Below, one piece after another: positions 7,105 through 18,700 of a stretch of DNA of 20,602 nucleotides; positions within the stretch are counted from its first letter, which is position 1; every line of letters begins with the position of its first letter. A model generated the notes under the pieces. It saw nothing but the letters and a program-made list of their open reading frames with translations, had not been told where the DNA came from and did not search any database. A program made the position numbers and the translations under genes. Location: NCBI GenBank assembly GCA_045576235.1, contig JAZNGA010000045.1:1-20602 (forward strand). Reading direction: 5' to 3'. The DNA is from SIG437 sp045576235 (GTDB taxonomy: Bacteria; Bacillota; Clostridia; UBA1381; UBA9506).

Positions 7105-10100
7105 ATGAAAAAATATATTTCTATGCTTTTGAGCTTTCTTTTATTAATACTGTGCATTAACACAGCCGTTTTTTCAGGTGTATTAACAGAATTAATAATT
7201 GATGCAACAGAGCCATACAACAAGGTTGAAGGTGAAGGCTTCCACGACGAAGGCTCTTACACAATCAAGGGCTTTGAACAATTGTTGGGCGGAGCTTGTC
7301 TTCGATTTGGAGACTGGGTTACCTATGATGTGTCTTCCTTAGCGGCAGGAAGATATAAAATGTCTTTAAATTATGCATCCAGAAATGTGATTCCTCTTTC
7401 TGTGTATGTTGATGATGTGTTGAAACTTGAATCATCTGTCGCTGTGACTAATTCTGATGGTTGGAACGCAGACTCATTCAGAGATGCAGAGTTTGGAATT
7501 GTTGAACTTTCAGGCAAGCAGAAAAAACTTAAAGTTTTAAACACGAGCACGAGTAATCTCGTGACAATCTCGCTTAAAACTATCAAACTCACAAGAATTG
7601 ATGATTTGAAAGTCGAGTCAGTGAGCGGAAATGCTTCAAATGATGGAGATGTCTTTGCAAGGGGAACAGATGTCTTCACAATCACCATGAATAAAGCTAT
7701 CGAGCCTGCATCATACAGTAGCGGTGATGTGGTTTTAGAAGATGCGCTTGGAAACGAGATTTCATCTGATGTTTCAATTTCAGGAGCAACAATCACCATT
7801 AAATTAAAAGAAACTCTCTGCTATGGAGAAGAATATAAGATTTGTTTTTCTGATGATTTAGAGGGCACAGAAAATGAAAAATTTGCGCAGGAAGGCTTTG
7901 AATATGCCTTTTTAGCAGCAGATGATTCAAATCAGGATGGCTTAGCAACAATCGCGGTTTCATCCTATGAAGCAGAAAAAGGAACGATTTCAGCTTCAGG
8001 TTATGTTAAATCATCAGCCGGTCTTGGAATTAAGGGAAGAGAAGTCAAACTCTCTGGTCAGAATAAAACTGATAGTGAAGCGACCTTTGAAGTTTCAGTC
8101 ATAAGTGGGGATGATGGTGCATTTGAAATTTCCTATAAGGTTTATGAAAATGCAAATGCCGGAGATTATGATGTTGAAATAACATCTGACTATGTTGAAA
8201 CGCCATATTCAGCACTTTTGCCTTATCAGGACAGCTTCTCACCTTCATATTTTAAAACGAAGACAACTGAAATTTGTGGAATAAATGTTTTAGAGGGCGG
8301 TCACGAGACAGGCTTTTTTGACACATCGGGAAGCAATGCTTTAGAGCAAAGCGGTGATGATGCAATTGTTTTAAGACAGAACGAGTGGTCAGCCTATGAC
8401 ACATCGTCACTAGAAACGGGCTACTATGAGATTTCCGTTTTGGCATTGTCAAGCGCAGAAACTGCTTTGAAGATGACCATAGGTGAAAAGACATATGGTG
8501 TGAGCTTGCCGAAAAGTGATGAATCATTTAAGACAACAATAGTTGCAAAGGTTGTCTTGGAAGCAGGAACTGCGGTGAAGCTTTTAAATGAGAGTGATTC
8601 TTGTCTGACCATCCGTAAAATCAGATTTGAAAAAACAGTTTCTCATGACGCTATGATTCAGACAAATGATGTAATTCCGGGCGGACAGGGCGTCGGCTAT
8701 TATGATAACGGTCTGCGCGAAGACCATAAAGATGTGATTGAAGGAACAAGCTTAGTGTGCTACAGACAGTCTGAATGGACGGCGCACGACATTTCATCAC
8801 TTTCAGCGGGAACTTATCTTTTAAGTCTTAAAAGAGCCAGCACAAAAGATGCCATTATTAATCTTTCCATTGATTCAGAAATGCTGTTTAAAAATTTTGT
8901 AATTTCTGCCACGGGTGCATATGGAACATATCTTAATGCATTTTTAGGAGTTATTCACATAGATGAAGATGATAAAGTCCTTAAGCTTGAAAACGCATCT
9001 GCTACAGCGTTTTATGCAGATTATCTGACCTTGTCAAAGGTTAGTGATGAAAAGATTTTAAACCCTGAATATAAATTCAACAGCAAAGATGTTTATTCCA
9101 AGATTTTAAATGAAGGCTACTATGATAAAGCAGGCTATGAATTTACAAATACCAATGTTTATAAAACTGATCATGTAATTCTCCATTCAAGCGATTGGTT
9201 TGCATATGGCCTTGCAGATGTCAGAAAAAACAGAGTTTATGACATTGTTGCCTGTGTTTCATCCGCTAGCGGAACAACATTTGATGTTATGCTTGACGGA
9301 AAAACTGTTCTTTCTTCTAAGATAGATAGCACAGGTTCGGGCGATAACTTTGAAATGATTTCGCTCGGAAAAGTCTTCTTAAATGATTCAGAAAAGCTCA
9401 CGATAAAAAATTCGGGTTCTTCGACTGCGCGCATGAAATATTTCAATCTGGTAAGGTCATATGACAGCTCAGATTTTAAATTGTCAACGATAAACCCGAC
9501 TGATGTCATTCCCGGTGGAGACGGCGTCGGCTATTATGATAATCCGAATTTAAGCAACACAAGCGGCGGCAAGCTCGAACTGTCAGATGGCGGAATAGTG
9601 ATTTTTAGAGAAGCAGAATGGCTGAAATATGATGTTTCAGACATGATTTCGGGAGACTATTTAGTTTATGCTGATTTTTCAAACAGAATGGCGGCGACTA
9701 TTGAGGTGTCAACAGACTCTTCTGACGACTCAATCACCCAAATGATTGCAGCCTCTGGCGAAGATTATAGCACATATCGTAACAACTTAATTGGTAAAAT
9801 CACCATAACTGACGAAACTGAGATAGTCACAATTAAAAACGCGGCAAGCGCTGCTATGATGATAAAAAGCTTTTCGTTTGAGCTTATTCCTTTCAAGGAA
9901 GAAATTAAAATAACGAAGGATGCTGAAGGAGAAATTGAAGCAGATGTTCTTTTGGGAAATGACAGGCTTTATGTCACGGGGGATTTCCAAAACAGCTTCT
10001 ATTTAAATGATGGAATCAGAGTTCTTTCTGCATTTTATGCTGAATCGGGAAGACTCTTGTCTGTTTCAACAGAATTCATCAAAACACCACTTGGACAAAC

Positions 10101-12585
10101 GACATCTCTTTCTGTTCCTGTTGATGTTGATAGCACAGCTGCCAAGCTAAAGATTCTTTTATGGAAAAACATAGATGGCTTTGAGCCTGTGACAACTGAA
10201 AAAATTATTTATGCAGGCTGGGACTCTCACTATTATGTCGATGCTGAAAACGGAAACGATGCAGAAAGCGGTGAAAGTGAAGAAGAAGCGCTTAAAACTT
10301 TAAGCGCGGCTCAAGCCCTCATTCGCGAAAAAAATGATGACATGTATGGCGACATATATGTTCATTTATCAGGAGAATTCAAATTGGATGAAACAATGGT
10401 GATGACTCCTGAAGACTCGGGAACAAATGGTTTCTCTGTCATCTATTCAGGTGATGGAAATGCTTCGATTTCAGGCGGAGAAAAGATTTCAGGCTTTAAT
10501 AAGGTCGAAGGAACCCCGCTTTATAAAACAACAGTTTCTAACGCTGATTTCCGTCAGCTATATGTCAACGGAAACAGAGCGCAAAGAGCAAGAAGCAAAT
10601 GGCTCTATCTTCCGAAGGAAGCATATTATCCTGAAACAGAGGAAGACACGACTGCAACTGCAGAGCCTGAAGAGACTGAAACAGTCAACCCGATTGGCTA
10701 CATATTAGATGGAAACGATTTCCCTGAAGATTTTTCAAGCCCTTCCGACATGGAAATGGTTTGGCTTCCTTCTTGGAGAAATGTCAGAGTTCCCCTTGAG
10801 TCGATGACAAGACTTGAAAGCGGAGACTTAAAGGTTGAATATCCTGACATTCCGTTTGATGCGATGTTCACAAGCAGCGCTCCTGTCACAGAAAACCACT
10901 ATTTCTACATTGAAAATGCGCCTGAGTTTTTAGATGAGCCGGGCGAGTGGTATTGCAATAATGAAGGTGAGCTTTTCTATTATCCTCTCGAAACAGATGA
11001 TATGGAAAATGCGGAGGTCTTTATTCCGCGCACAGAGAAGCTTTTATCAATCGGTGGAACTGATGATGAAAGAATTGAAAACATAACTTTTAAAGGCATA
11101 GAATTTAAATATGGCGCGTGGAACAGAACAACGGAGATTGGCTTTTCCACGGTTCAGGCAGAAGTTATCCGTGATGTTGAAAGATATGATGCAGAAACAA
11201 AGACTTATCCAAGCATGATGTTGCCTGCACAAATCTGTGTTGATTACGGAAAGAACATCAATTTCCTTGACAACAAGTTTATTCATCTGGGCTCTGTCGG
11301 ACTTTCTTTTGACAACAAAACAGAACATTCAAAAATTGAAGGAAATCTCTTTGATGACACGAGCGCCGCGGCGATAACCGTGAGCAACGGAATTATGCCA
11401 AAGAATTCTCCTAAAGATGAATTCTGCAGATATATTGACATTAAAAACAATCTCATAAGGCGTGTTTCCGTTGAATATATGACGCCTGCGATAACTGCTT
11501 ATTATGTGCATCACACAAGCATTTCCAATAACGACTTAAAGGATTGCCCCTACACAGGAATTTCTTTGGGGTGGGGATGGAATCCAAATGAGAAAAACAT
11601 CACGGATAACACAGTTGCAAACAACAGAATTGATAATGTTCTCTATAAGTTAAGAGACGGCGGTCATATCTACACATTAAGCAGAGCGGAAGATTCTGTC
11701 ATTGAAAACAACTACATGATTAAAAGCGGTTCGTGGAAGGGCGGAGTTTATTTAGATAATGGCTCATCAAATTACATTATCAGAAACAATGTCATTGAGG
11801 CTGTTGACAGATGGGTTAAGCTGACATACACAAACCTTTCAGGAAACATAACATATGATAACTATTCTGACTCAATTCACGGTGTTGTTCCTGACAGGCT
11901 TGTCGATAACAGTATCACAGAGGCAATCCAAAAAACTGATGGCGAGTGGCCTGATGGAGCTAAAGCTATAATCGCAAATGCAGGTCTTTCAAGCGATTAT
12001 AAGCATCTCTTAACCGACTATGAGCAAAACACTCACTACAGAAATGCAGAAGTTCAAAGAATGCCATATATTGCAAAAAATGGCATAACATTCCAGGCGG
12101 GCGAGCTGATTCCGGGCGGCGAGGGTGTTGCATATCACGACCTCACAGAAACGGATGACAACACAATGAAAGGACCCGGCAAAAGCTATTCATATGACGG
12201 CTCGGGGCGTGTTTTCATACAGAACACAAAAGAGGGAGAATGGACAAAGCATCCTATCGAAATTCCCGAAAGCGGCACATATAAAATCTATATAAACAGC
12301 TCGACAAGAGAGAATGTTAAAAACATTAAAGCAAGTCTGTGGCTTGATGAAGTGAAGATTGTCGATGGCGGCACCATAGAGAACACAGGCGGCTATAACA
12401 ATGCTATGGACCAAGATATGGGAACATTTTCGATTGAGAAAGGAAGCTATGTTTTAAAGCTTGAATATACTTCGAAGAATTTCATTTTCTATAGCTTGAG
12501 ATTTGTGAAGGTTGAAGATGATTCAAAGCCATTTGAACGAAACGATGGTTTTAATGAAAGCATCTACAGCGCAATAATTGACTAA
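7105..12585 (+). CDS. Gene 3: giant secreted CBM6-like/Ig-like/GH141-like beta-helix protein (1826 aa)
   Basis: AAAGGAG (7091-7097) lies 7 nt before the ATG. Domain order by approximate residue: signal peptide 1-25 (ends NTAVFSG); CBM6-like A 26-168; SbsA-type Ig-like domain 172-270 (FTITMNKAIEP, ATITIKLKETL); CNA-B/Ig-like domain 276-380; CBM6-like B 386-512, C 516-647, D 652-786 and E 796-931; Ig-like domain 933-1037 (LKILLWKNIDGFEPV); right-handed beta-helix 1041-1655; CBM6-like F 1659-1806; tail RNDGFNESIYSAIID. The helix carries the GH141-like markers VYLDNGSS, DGGHIYTLS, LDEPGEWYCN and PYTGISLGWGW. Candidate catalytic acids are Asp1518 and Asp1551. Known GH141 enzymes are an alpha-L-fucosidase and a xylanase, so activity on a pectic or xylan-type glycan is a reasonable inference, not proof. 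An acidic insert (around 10630-10685) interrupts the helix. No cell-wall anchor is visible. Confidence 0.85.
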   Translation: MKKYISMLLSFLLLILCINTAVFSGVLTELIIDATEPYNKVEGEGFHDEGSYTIKGFEQLLGGACLRFGDWVTYDVSSLAAGRYKMSLNYASRNVIPLSVYVDDVLKLESSVAVTNSDGWNADSFRDAEFGIVELSGKQKKLKVLNTSTSNLVTISLKTIKLTRIDDLKVESVSGNASNDGDVFARGTDVFTITMNKAIEPASYSSGDVVLEDALGNEISSDVSISGATITIKLKETLCYGEEYKICFSDDLEGTENEKFAQEGFEYAFLAADDSNQDGLATIAVSSYEAEKGTISASGYVKSSAGLGIKGREVKLSGQNKTDSEATFEVSVISGDDGAFEISYKVYENANAGDYDVEITSDYVETPYSALLPYQDSFSPSYFKTKTTEICGINVLEGGHETGFFDTSGSNALEQSGDDAIVLRQNEWSAYDTSSLETGYYEISVLALSSAETALKMTIGEKTYGVSLPKSDESFKTTIVAKVVLEAGTAVKLLNESDSCLTIRKIRFEKTVSHDAMIQTNDVIPGGQGVGYYDNGLREDHKDVIEGTSLVCYRQSEWTAHDISSLSAGTYLLSLKRASTKDAIINLSIDSEMLFKNFVISATGAYGTYLNAFLGVIHIDEDDKVLKLENASATAFYADYLTLSKVSDEKILNPEYKFNSKDVYSKILNEGYYDKAGYEFTNTNVYKTDHVILHSSDWFAYGLADVRKNRVYDIVACVSSASGTTFDVMLDGKTVLSSKIDSTGSGDNFEMISLGKVFLNDSEKLTIKNSGSSTARMKYFNLVRSYDSSDFKLSTINPTDVIPGGDGVGYYDNPNLSNTSGGKLELSDGGIVIFREAEWLKYDVSDMISGDYLVYADFSNRMAATIEVSTDSSDDSITQMIAASGEDYSTYRNNLIGKITITDETEIVTIKNAASAAMMIKSFSFELIPFKEEIKITKDAEGEIEADVLLGNDRLYVTGDFQNSFYLNDGIRVLSAFYAESGRLLSVSTEFIKTPLGQTTSLSVPVDVDSTAAKLKILLWKNIDGFEPVTTEKIIYAGWDSHYYVDAENGNDAESGESEEEALKTLSAAQALIREKNDDMYGDIYVHLSGEFKLDETMVMTPEDSGTNGFSVIYSGDGNASISGGEKISGFNKVEGTPLYKTTVSNADFRQLYVNGNRAQRARSKWLYLPKEAYYPETEEDTTATAEPEETETVNPIGYILDGNDFPEDFSSPSDMEMVWLPSWRNVRVPLESMTRLESGDLKVEYPDIPFDAMFTSSAPVTENHYFYIENAPEFLDEPGEWYCNNEGELFYYPLETDDMENAEVFIPRTEKLLSIGGTDDERIENITFKGIEFKYGAWNRTTEIGFSTVQAEVIRDVERYDAETKTYPSMMLPAQICVDYGKNINFLDNKFIHLGSVGLSFDNKTEHSKIEGNLFDDTSAAAITVSNGIMPKNSPKDEFCRYIDIKNNLIRRVSVEYMTPAITAYYVHHTSISNNDLKDCPYTGISLGWGWNPNEKNITDNTVANNRIDNVLYKLRDGGHIYTLSRAEDSVIENNYMIKSGSWKGGVYLDNGSSNYIIRNNVIEAVDRWVKLTYTNLSGNITYDNYSDSIHGVVPDRLVDNSITEAIQKTDGEWPDGAKAIIANAGLSSDYKHLLTDYEQNTHYRNAEVQRMPYIAKNGITFQAGELIPGGEGVAYHDLTETDDNTMKGPGKSYSYDGSGRVFIQNTKEGEWTKHPIEIPESGTYKIYINSSTRENVKNIKASLWLDEVKIVDGGTIENTGGYNNAMDQDMGTFSIEKGSYVLKLEYTSKNFIFYSLRFVKVEDDSKPFERNDGFNESIYSAIID

Positions 12586-12600
12586 TTAACTTGTTTTATC

Positions 12601-12639
12601 TCGGGCGGACTGACAAAACTTGTTTTTCAGTCCGCTCGG
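12601..12639 (+). terminator. Hairpin behind gene 3
   Basis: GCGGACTGA (12605-12613) pairs perfectly with TCAGTCCGC (12627-12635). An AAAA/TTTT inner helix (one bulged C) and outer G-C/G-U pairs extend it to 12601/12639. It starts 16 nt behind the gene 3 stop and is followed by GGAGAAACAAAAA, not by a U tract. Relative to the hairpin at 19203-19234, one pair changes from A-U to G-C, a compensatory exchange. Confidence 0.55.
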
Positions 12640-12672
12640 AGAAACAAAAAGTGACTGATTTTGAAAAATGTG

Positions 12673-12703
12673 TTATAGCTATAAAAGGTTATAATTTTCT
12701 ATA
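12673..12703 (+). promoter_or_regulatory. Conserved 31-nt leader element before gene 4
   Basis: This block matches 27 of 31 positions with 19304-19334 before gene 5. Its core is CTATAAAAGG followed two bases later by ATAATTTT, and it lies 26 nt before the start codon (33 nt in gene 5). It contains a perfect -10-like TATAAT (12690-12695) and a 12-bp palindrome, TTATAGCTATAA. No convincing -35 lies 17 nt upstream here. It may be a promoter or a site for an activator or repressor shared by genes 4 and 5. Confidence 0.5.
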
Positions 12704-12729
12704 TTAAGACTAAAAAAAGGAGAATTTAA

Positions 12730-15700
12730 ATGAAAAGATTTATTAGCTTGTTTTTAACTTTTGTTATCCTATCGATGAGCATAAACACAGTTGTTTTTGC
12801 CGGCACATCGACAGAATTGACCCTAAACGGAACTGATGTCATTAATCAGAATGAGAGTGATGGCTTCCACGATGAAAAGGGATATGCATTCACAAATGGA
12901 TATGTCAGCGAAGGAACAACGGTTATCCTCAATCCTGGCGACTGGGCGAAATATGACATATCAAGTTTAGATGAAGGCGCATATGAAGTTTCCATTTCCT
13001 ATGGTTCAAAAGGAACACCAGCCATGACCTTTGAAACAAATGACGGAAGCACAGTTTCAAAAACATTGCAAACAACAGGCGATTATAGAATATATGTTGA
13101 TGGTGTTATCGGAATGATTCAGCTCAGCGGAAATCAGGAAACAGTTAAGATGTTGGCAACAAATGCAGCCGCTTATATTCCAACCATAACATTCACAAAA
13201 ATTGCACCACCGTCTGTTTCATCATGGAGCTCAAATGCAGATGTGTCTGATGGCGTTGTTGCGCGTGGTGCAGACCTGTTCACTATCACAATGAGCGAAG
13301 CTGTTAATTCTGAGACTGTGACAACTGACACAGTTAAGATTATATCAGGCACCGACGCTCTTTCGGCGACAGTTTCAGCAGACGGAGCAACAATCACAGT
13401 TGACTTAAAAGAGACTCTTGAATTCGGAGCAGACTACACACTGTTTGTGGATTGCTCTGTCGCATCATCAGCAAATAATATTTCTATGGATGCTGATTTT
13501 GAAGAGGGATTTTCGGCAGATGAATCAGATATGACAGGCTCTGCAACAGTTGAGGTTTCTTCCTATCAGGCGGGAAACGGAACAATTATTGCTTCAGGTT
13601 ATGTTAAATCTTCAAAAGGTCTTGGCATAAAGGGAAGAGAAGTCAGAGTTTTTGGTCAGAATCAGGAAAATAGTGACGCGACCTTTGAAACTTCAGTTTT
13701 AAGCGAAACAGATGGCGCGTTTGAAATTTCATATAGCATTGACGAGAATGCAGAAGCAGGAGATTATGATGTTGAGATAACATCTGACTATGTTGAAGCT
13801 CCATATTCAGCGCTTCTGCCTTATCAGGGAAGCTTTTCAGACTCTGTTTTCAAAACAAAAACAACTGAAATTTATGGAAAAGATGTTTTAGAGGGCGGTC
13901 ACGAGACAGGCTATTTCGACACATCAGGAAACGCTGCTTTAGAGCAAAGCGGCAATAATGCAGTCGTTTTAAGACAGAGCGAGTGGACAGCATATGACAT
14001 ATCGACCTTTAAAATGGGTTATTATGAAATTTCTCTTGCATTAACAGCGAGCGAAGATTCAGAAGTGACCGTGATAATCGGCGGCAAAACATATGGCGTC
14101 ATCGTGCCGAAAAGCATAGGTTCATCCTTTAAAACAACAATTATCGCAAGAGACCTCGTGAAATTATGTGACACGATTAAGGTTTTAAACGAGAGTGATT
14201 CTGTCATAACTCTTGAAAAAATCAAATTTGAAAGAACAGTTTCCCACGACACGAAAATTGAAACTGATGATGTAATCCCGGGCGGACAGAATGTCGGCTA
14301 TTTTGACAGCGGAGAAGACGGTATGCTTGAAGGCTCGACTTCAATCTGCATAAGAACGACTGAATGGACAGCATATGACATATCTTCTCTTTCAGCGGGA
14401 ACATACATTGTCAGCATGAAGAGAGGCTGTAAGGATTATGTGTTTGTTAACCTTTATGCTGACTCACGCGTCGTGACGAAAAATGTTTTTTCAACAACGG
14501 GTGACTACACAATGTATAAGGAAATATGCTTAGGCGTGATTTACCTTAAAGAAGGCGATCAGGTTTTAAGGCTTGAAAATGCAGGAACAACAGCATTTTA
14601 TGCAGATTATCTGACTTTGTCAAAAATAAGCAACGAAGAAATTTTAGGCTCCGAATTTGCTTTAAGGGGCAAAGATGTTTATTCAACCGTTGAGGGCGAG
14701 GGTTACCATGATGAAGCAGGACTTGATTTCTCAAGCGGCAAGGTTTCTATCGGTAATTCTGCAATTCTTAATTCAAAAGACTGGATGGCATATGACATTT
14801 CAGGCGTTGAAGATGACGGAGCCTATGACCTTGTTGCGTGCGTCGGAACAGGAAACGGAACAACGCTTGATTTTAAAATCGACGGAAAGACAATTCATAG
14901 TGCTTCGATAGAAAGCACGACAGCTGACACTACTTATGCTGAAGTTTCAATCGGTAAAGTCTTTTTAAACAAGTCGCAAAAGCTCACCATCGAAAACACA
15001 GGCGCGGGAAAGACCTACCTGCAGTATTTCAAGCTCACAAAAGCTATAGATGGTTCAGAATTTAATGTGACAATTATTAAGCCGACAGAGGTTATTTCAG
15101 GCGGAGACGGTGTCGGATATTATGATAATCAGTCTCTTGCGCACACCAGTGGCGGTAATATTGAGGTGACATCAGGTGGAACCGTGACCTTGAGGGAAGC
15201 AGAATGGCTTAAATATGATGTTTCATCTAAAACTCCGGGAGAATATCTGCTATATGGCAAGATTTCAAACACGGGTAATGCGACTTTAGGTGTAGGGTTT
15301 AATAGTGTTTATTATGATTTAACATCTCTTGATGTTGAAGCGGAAGAATCTGACAATATTTTAGGTTTTTATGATAACAGCGGTGCTGATGAAATTGAGA
15401 CAAACGGCGACTTTTTAACACTTCGTCAGGGCGGTGAATGGGCTTCATATGACATTTCAGCGCTTCTTAACGGAACATATAGCTTAAGTGTGACATGGAA
15501 AAATGCAAATAACAAAACACTTAATAATGCAGGTCTTGATTTTATAGTCGATGATAAGTTAGAACTGAGAGCCTACACACCACGAGGCTCAGCTAATGTG
15601 GAAACAGATAAATTCGTCGGAAATATCTACATTCCAAAAGGTGCGAAAACATTAAAGATTAAAAACCACGGCTATGCAACGGTTCATCTTGATGGTTTCT

Positions 15701-18700
15701 CTTTGGAACGCATTGGCGAAGAAGACACATCAGATAACATTAAAATTTCAACACAGAACGCAACATCTGATGATGATGCAACAGGAAATAATTCCACATT
15801 TGTTCTTTTAGAGGACTATTACGATTCAAGATGTAAGAAAAGGACAGAAACTGTTAACCCTGAAACAGGAGAAACAGAAACGAAAAACGCTCAATACACA
15901 GAAAGATGTAATGGCAGCGAGCTGTGCGCAAGCTACACGGAAGAAACAGGAGACCATTTACCTTTCACAAATGGCAACATTAACAACTATGACTACACAA
16001 TTTTCCACGTTGGTTCATGGGTGAGATATGATGTTTCGTCTCTCAGAAAAGGAACATATCGTGTGACACTTAATGCTTCTGCAAGAGAAAATGCAATTGT
16101 TGCTTTAAAATTCGGCGGGGTTGAAAACGATGCAACGCTGACAAAAGAATTAACAGTCAATGCACTTTCAGGAGTTGCCGGTTCAGATTTGAATGCGAAT
16201 TTTGACGATAATAGTTTAGGAAAAATCACAATTTCGGAAACTGATGAGTTTTTATACATCGAAAGTGTTGGAAAGAATGCATTTTCATCAACATGGATGA
16301 CGCTTGAGTATGTTTCGGGGGCTTCAGAAGAAACAAATGATTATGCCACGGTAAATATCAGTGCGTCGGGCGATTATAGCAACTATAATAAAGTTTTACT
16401 CGGTAAATTCATAATAACAGAAGAGACGAAGGTTCTCAAAATTGAGAATCTGGCAACAAAAGCTGTTATGATTCAGAATTTTGAGCTTGAAGTTATTCCA
16501 TTTAAAAATAATTTAAAAATAACCGTAGATCCGGAAGGAGAAGTTGAAGCAATCAGATTCCACGAGCATGACATTCTCTATCTGACGGGAAGCTTTGAAA
16601 ATATTTATTATGCTCCCGATAAGATTAAAATTTTCATTGCATATTATGATGCTGAAGGAAGACTTCTTGATTTTTCAACAAACTATATTGAAACAGAATT
16701 AAACACGACAACAAATGTTTCAATTCCAATTGATGTTAACCATGATGCCTTGAAGCTCAAGGTTCTTTTGTGGAAAAACATAGACGGCTTTGAGCCTGTT
16801 ATGACTGAAAAAACAATTTATGTCGGCTGGGATTCTCACTATTATGTCGATGCCAAAAACGGAAATGATGCAAACAGCGGTGAAAGTAAAGAAAAGGCGC
16901 TTAAAACCTTAGGTGCGGCTCAAGAGCTTGTGAGAGCAAAAAATGACAGTATGATAGGTGACATATATGTTCACTTATCGGGCGAATTTGAGATTGACGA
17001 AACAATCGAGATGACAACTGAAGACTCAGGAACAAACGGTTTCTCTGTCATTTATTCAGGCAATGGCGAGACTTCAATTTCAGGCGGAGAAAAAATTTCG
17101 GGCTTTAATAAGGTTTCAGGAACACCGCTTTATATGACAACAGTTTCTGACACAAACTTCCGTCAGCTCTATGTAAACGGAAACAGGGCGCAAAGAGCGA
17201 GAAGCAAATGGCTCTATCAGGCGAAAGAAGCATTTTATCCCGAAACAGAGGACATCCCATCAACTGACGGGTCAGATGAAGATGAAGAAATAATCAACCC
17301 GATTGGCTACATCTTAGACGGCAACGATTTCCCAGAAGATTTTTCAATGGTTTCCGACATGGAAATGATATGGATGCCTTCGTGGAGAAATGTCAGAGTT
17401 CCTGTTGAGTCTATGACAAGACTTGAAAATGGTGACTTGAAGGTCGAATATCCTGACAGACCATTTGACGCGATGTTCACAAGTAGCGCCGCTGTGGAGG
17501 ACGGTGACTATTTCTACATTGAAAATGCACCTGAATTTTTAGATGAGCCGGGCGAGTGGTATTGCAATAATAAAGGCGAGCTTTTCTATTATCCTCTTGA
17601 AACAGATGATATGGAAACAGCTGATGTTTTCATTCCGCGCGTAGAAAAACTACTTTCAATGAGCGGAAATGACGATGACAGAATTGAAAACATAACAATA
17701 AAAGGCATAGAATTTAAATATGGCGCGTGGAACAGAGTCACAGAAGAGGGTATATCGCCGATTCAGGCAGAAACCGTGCGTGATCTTGATTCATATAATG
17801 AGCTTACAAAGACATATCAAAGCATGATGATTCCTGCGCAAATCAGCGTTGATTACGGAAAGAACATCAATTTCCTTGATAACAAAGTGGTGCATATGGG
17901 CTCTGTCGGCATCAGCTTTGACGACAGAACTGTGGAGTCAAAAATTGAAGGAAATCTCTTTGATGACACAAGTGCCGCAGCGATAACAGTGAGCAGAGGA
18001 ACTCTTCTGAAAATCTTTAGTCTTGACGAATTGTGCGGATATATTGACATTAAAAACAATCTCATAAGGAGAGCATCTGTTGAATATATGACGCCTGCAA
18101 TGACCATCTATTATGCACATCACACGAACATTTTAAATAATGACATTAAAGACACTCCCTACACGGGAATTTCATTAGGATGGGGTTGGAACCCGAAAGT
18201 GTCAAACTGTACGAATAACACAGTTGCAAACAACAGAATTGAAAATGTTCTCTATAAGACAAGAGACGGCGGTCACATCTACACATTAAGCCGTGGTGAT
18301 GACTGCGTCATTGAAAATAACTACATGATTAAATCGGGCGACTGGAAGGGCGGAATATATTTAGACTCAGGCTCATCCAACTTCGTTATCAGAAACAATG
18401 TTTTTGAGGGAGTTAATAAATGGGTTAAGCTGACATTCACAAACCTTTCAGGAAACACGACATATGATAACTATTGTGAAACGGAGCACGGTGTTGTTCC
18501 TGACCGACTCGTTGATAACAATATCACTGAGGCGATTGGAAAGACTAACGGAGAGTGGTCGGCTACAGCTAAAGCTATAATCGCAAATGCAGGTCTTTCA
18601 GAAGACTATAAGCATCTTTTAACGGAGTATGAACAAAACACTCACTACAGAAATGTTGAAATAGAAAGAATGCCCTACATTGCAAAACAGGGCATAACCT

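Noticed and set aside
7371..7799. 142-codon open frame on the minus strand
   Set aside because: It lies fully inside gene 3 and has a twin at 19634-20056 opposite gene 5 only because the sense strands are paralogous. No ribosome binding site or domain was recognised.
8260..9895. Mobile element or CRISPR-like repeat because of repeated motifs in genes 3 and 4
   Set aside because: The repetition is at protein level with a period of about 130-140 residues (diverged modules). There are no short exact repeats with spacers and no transposase.
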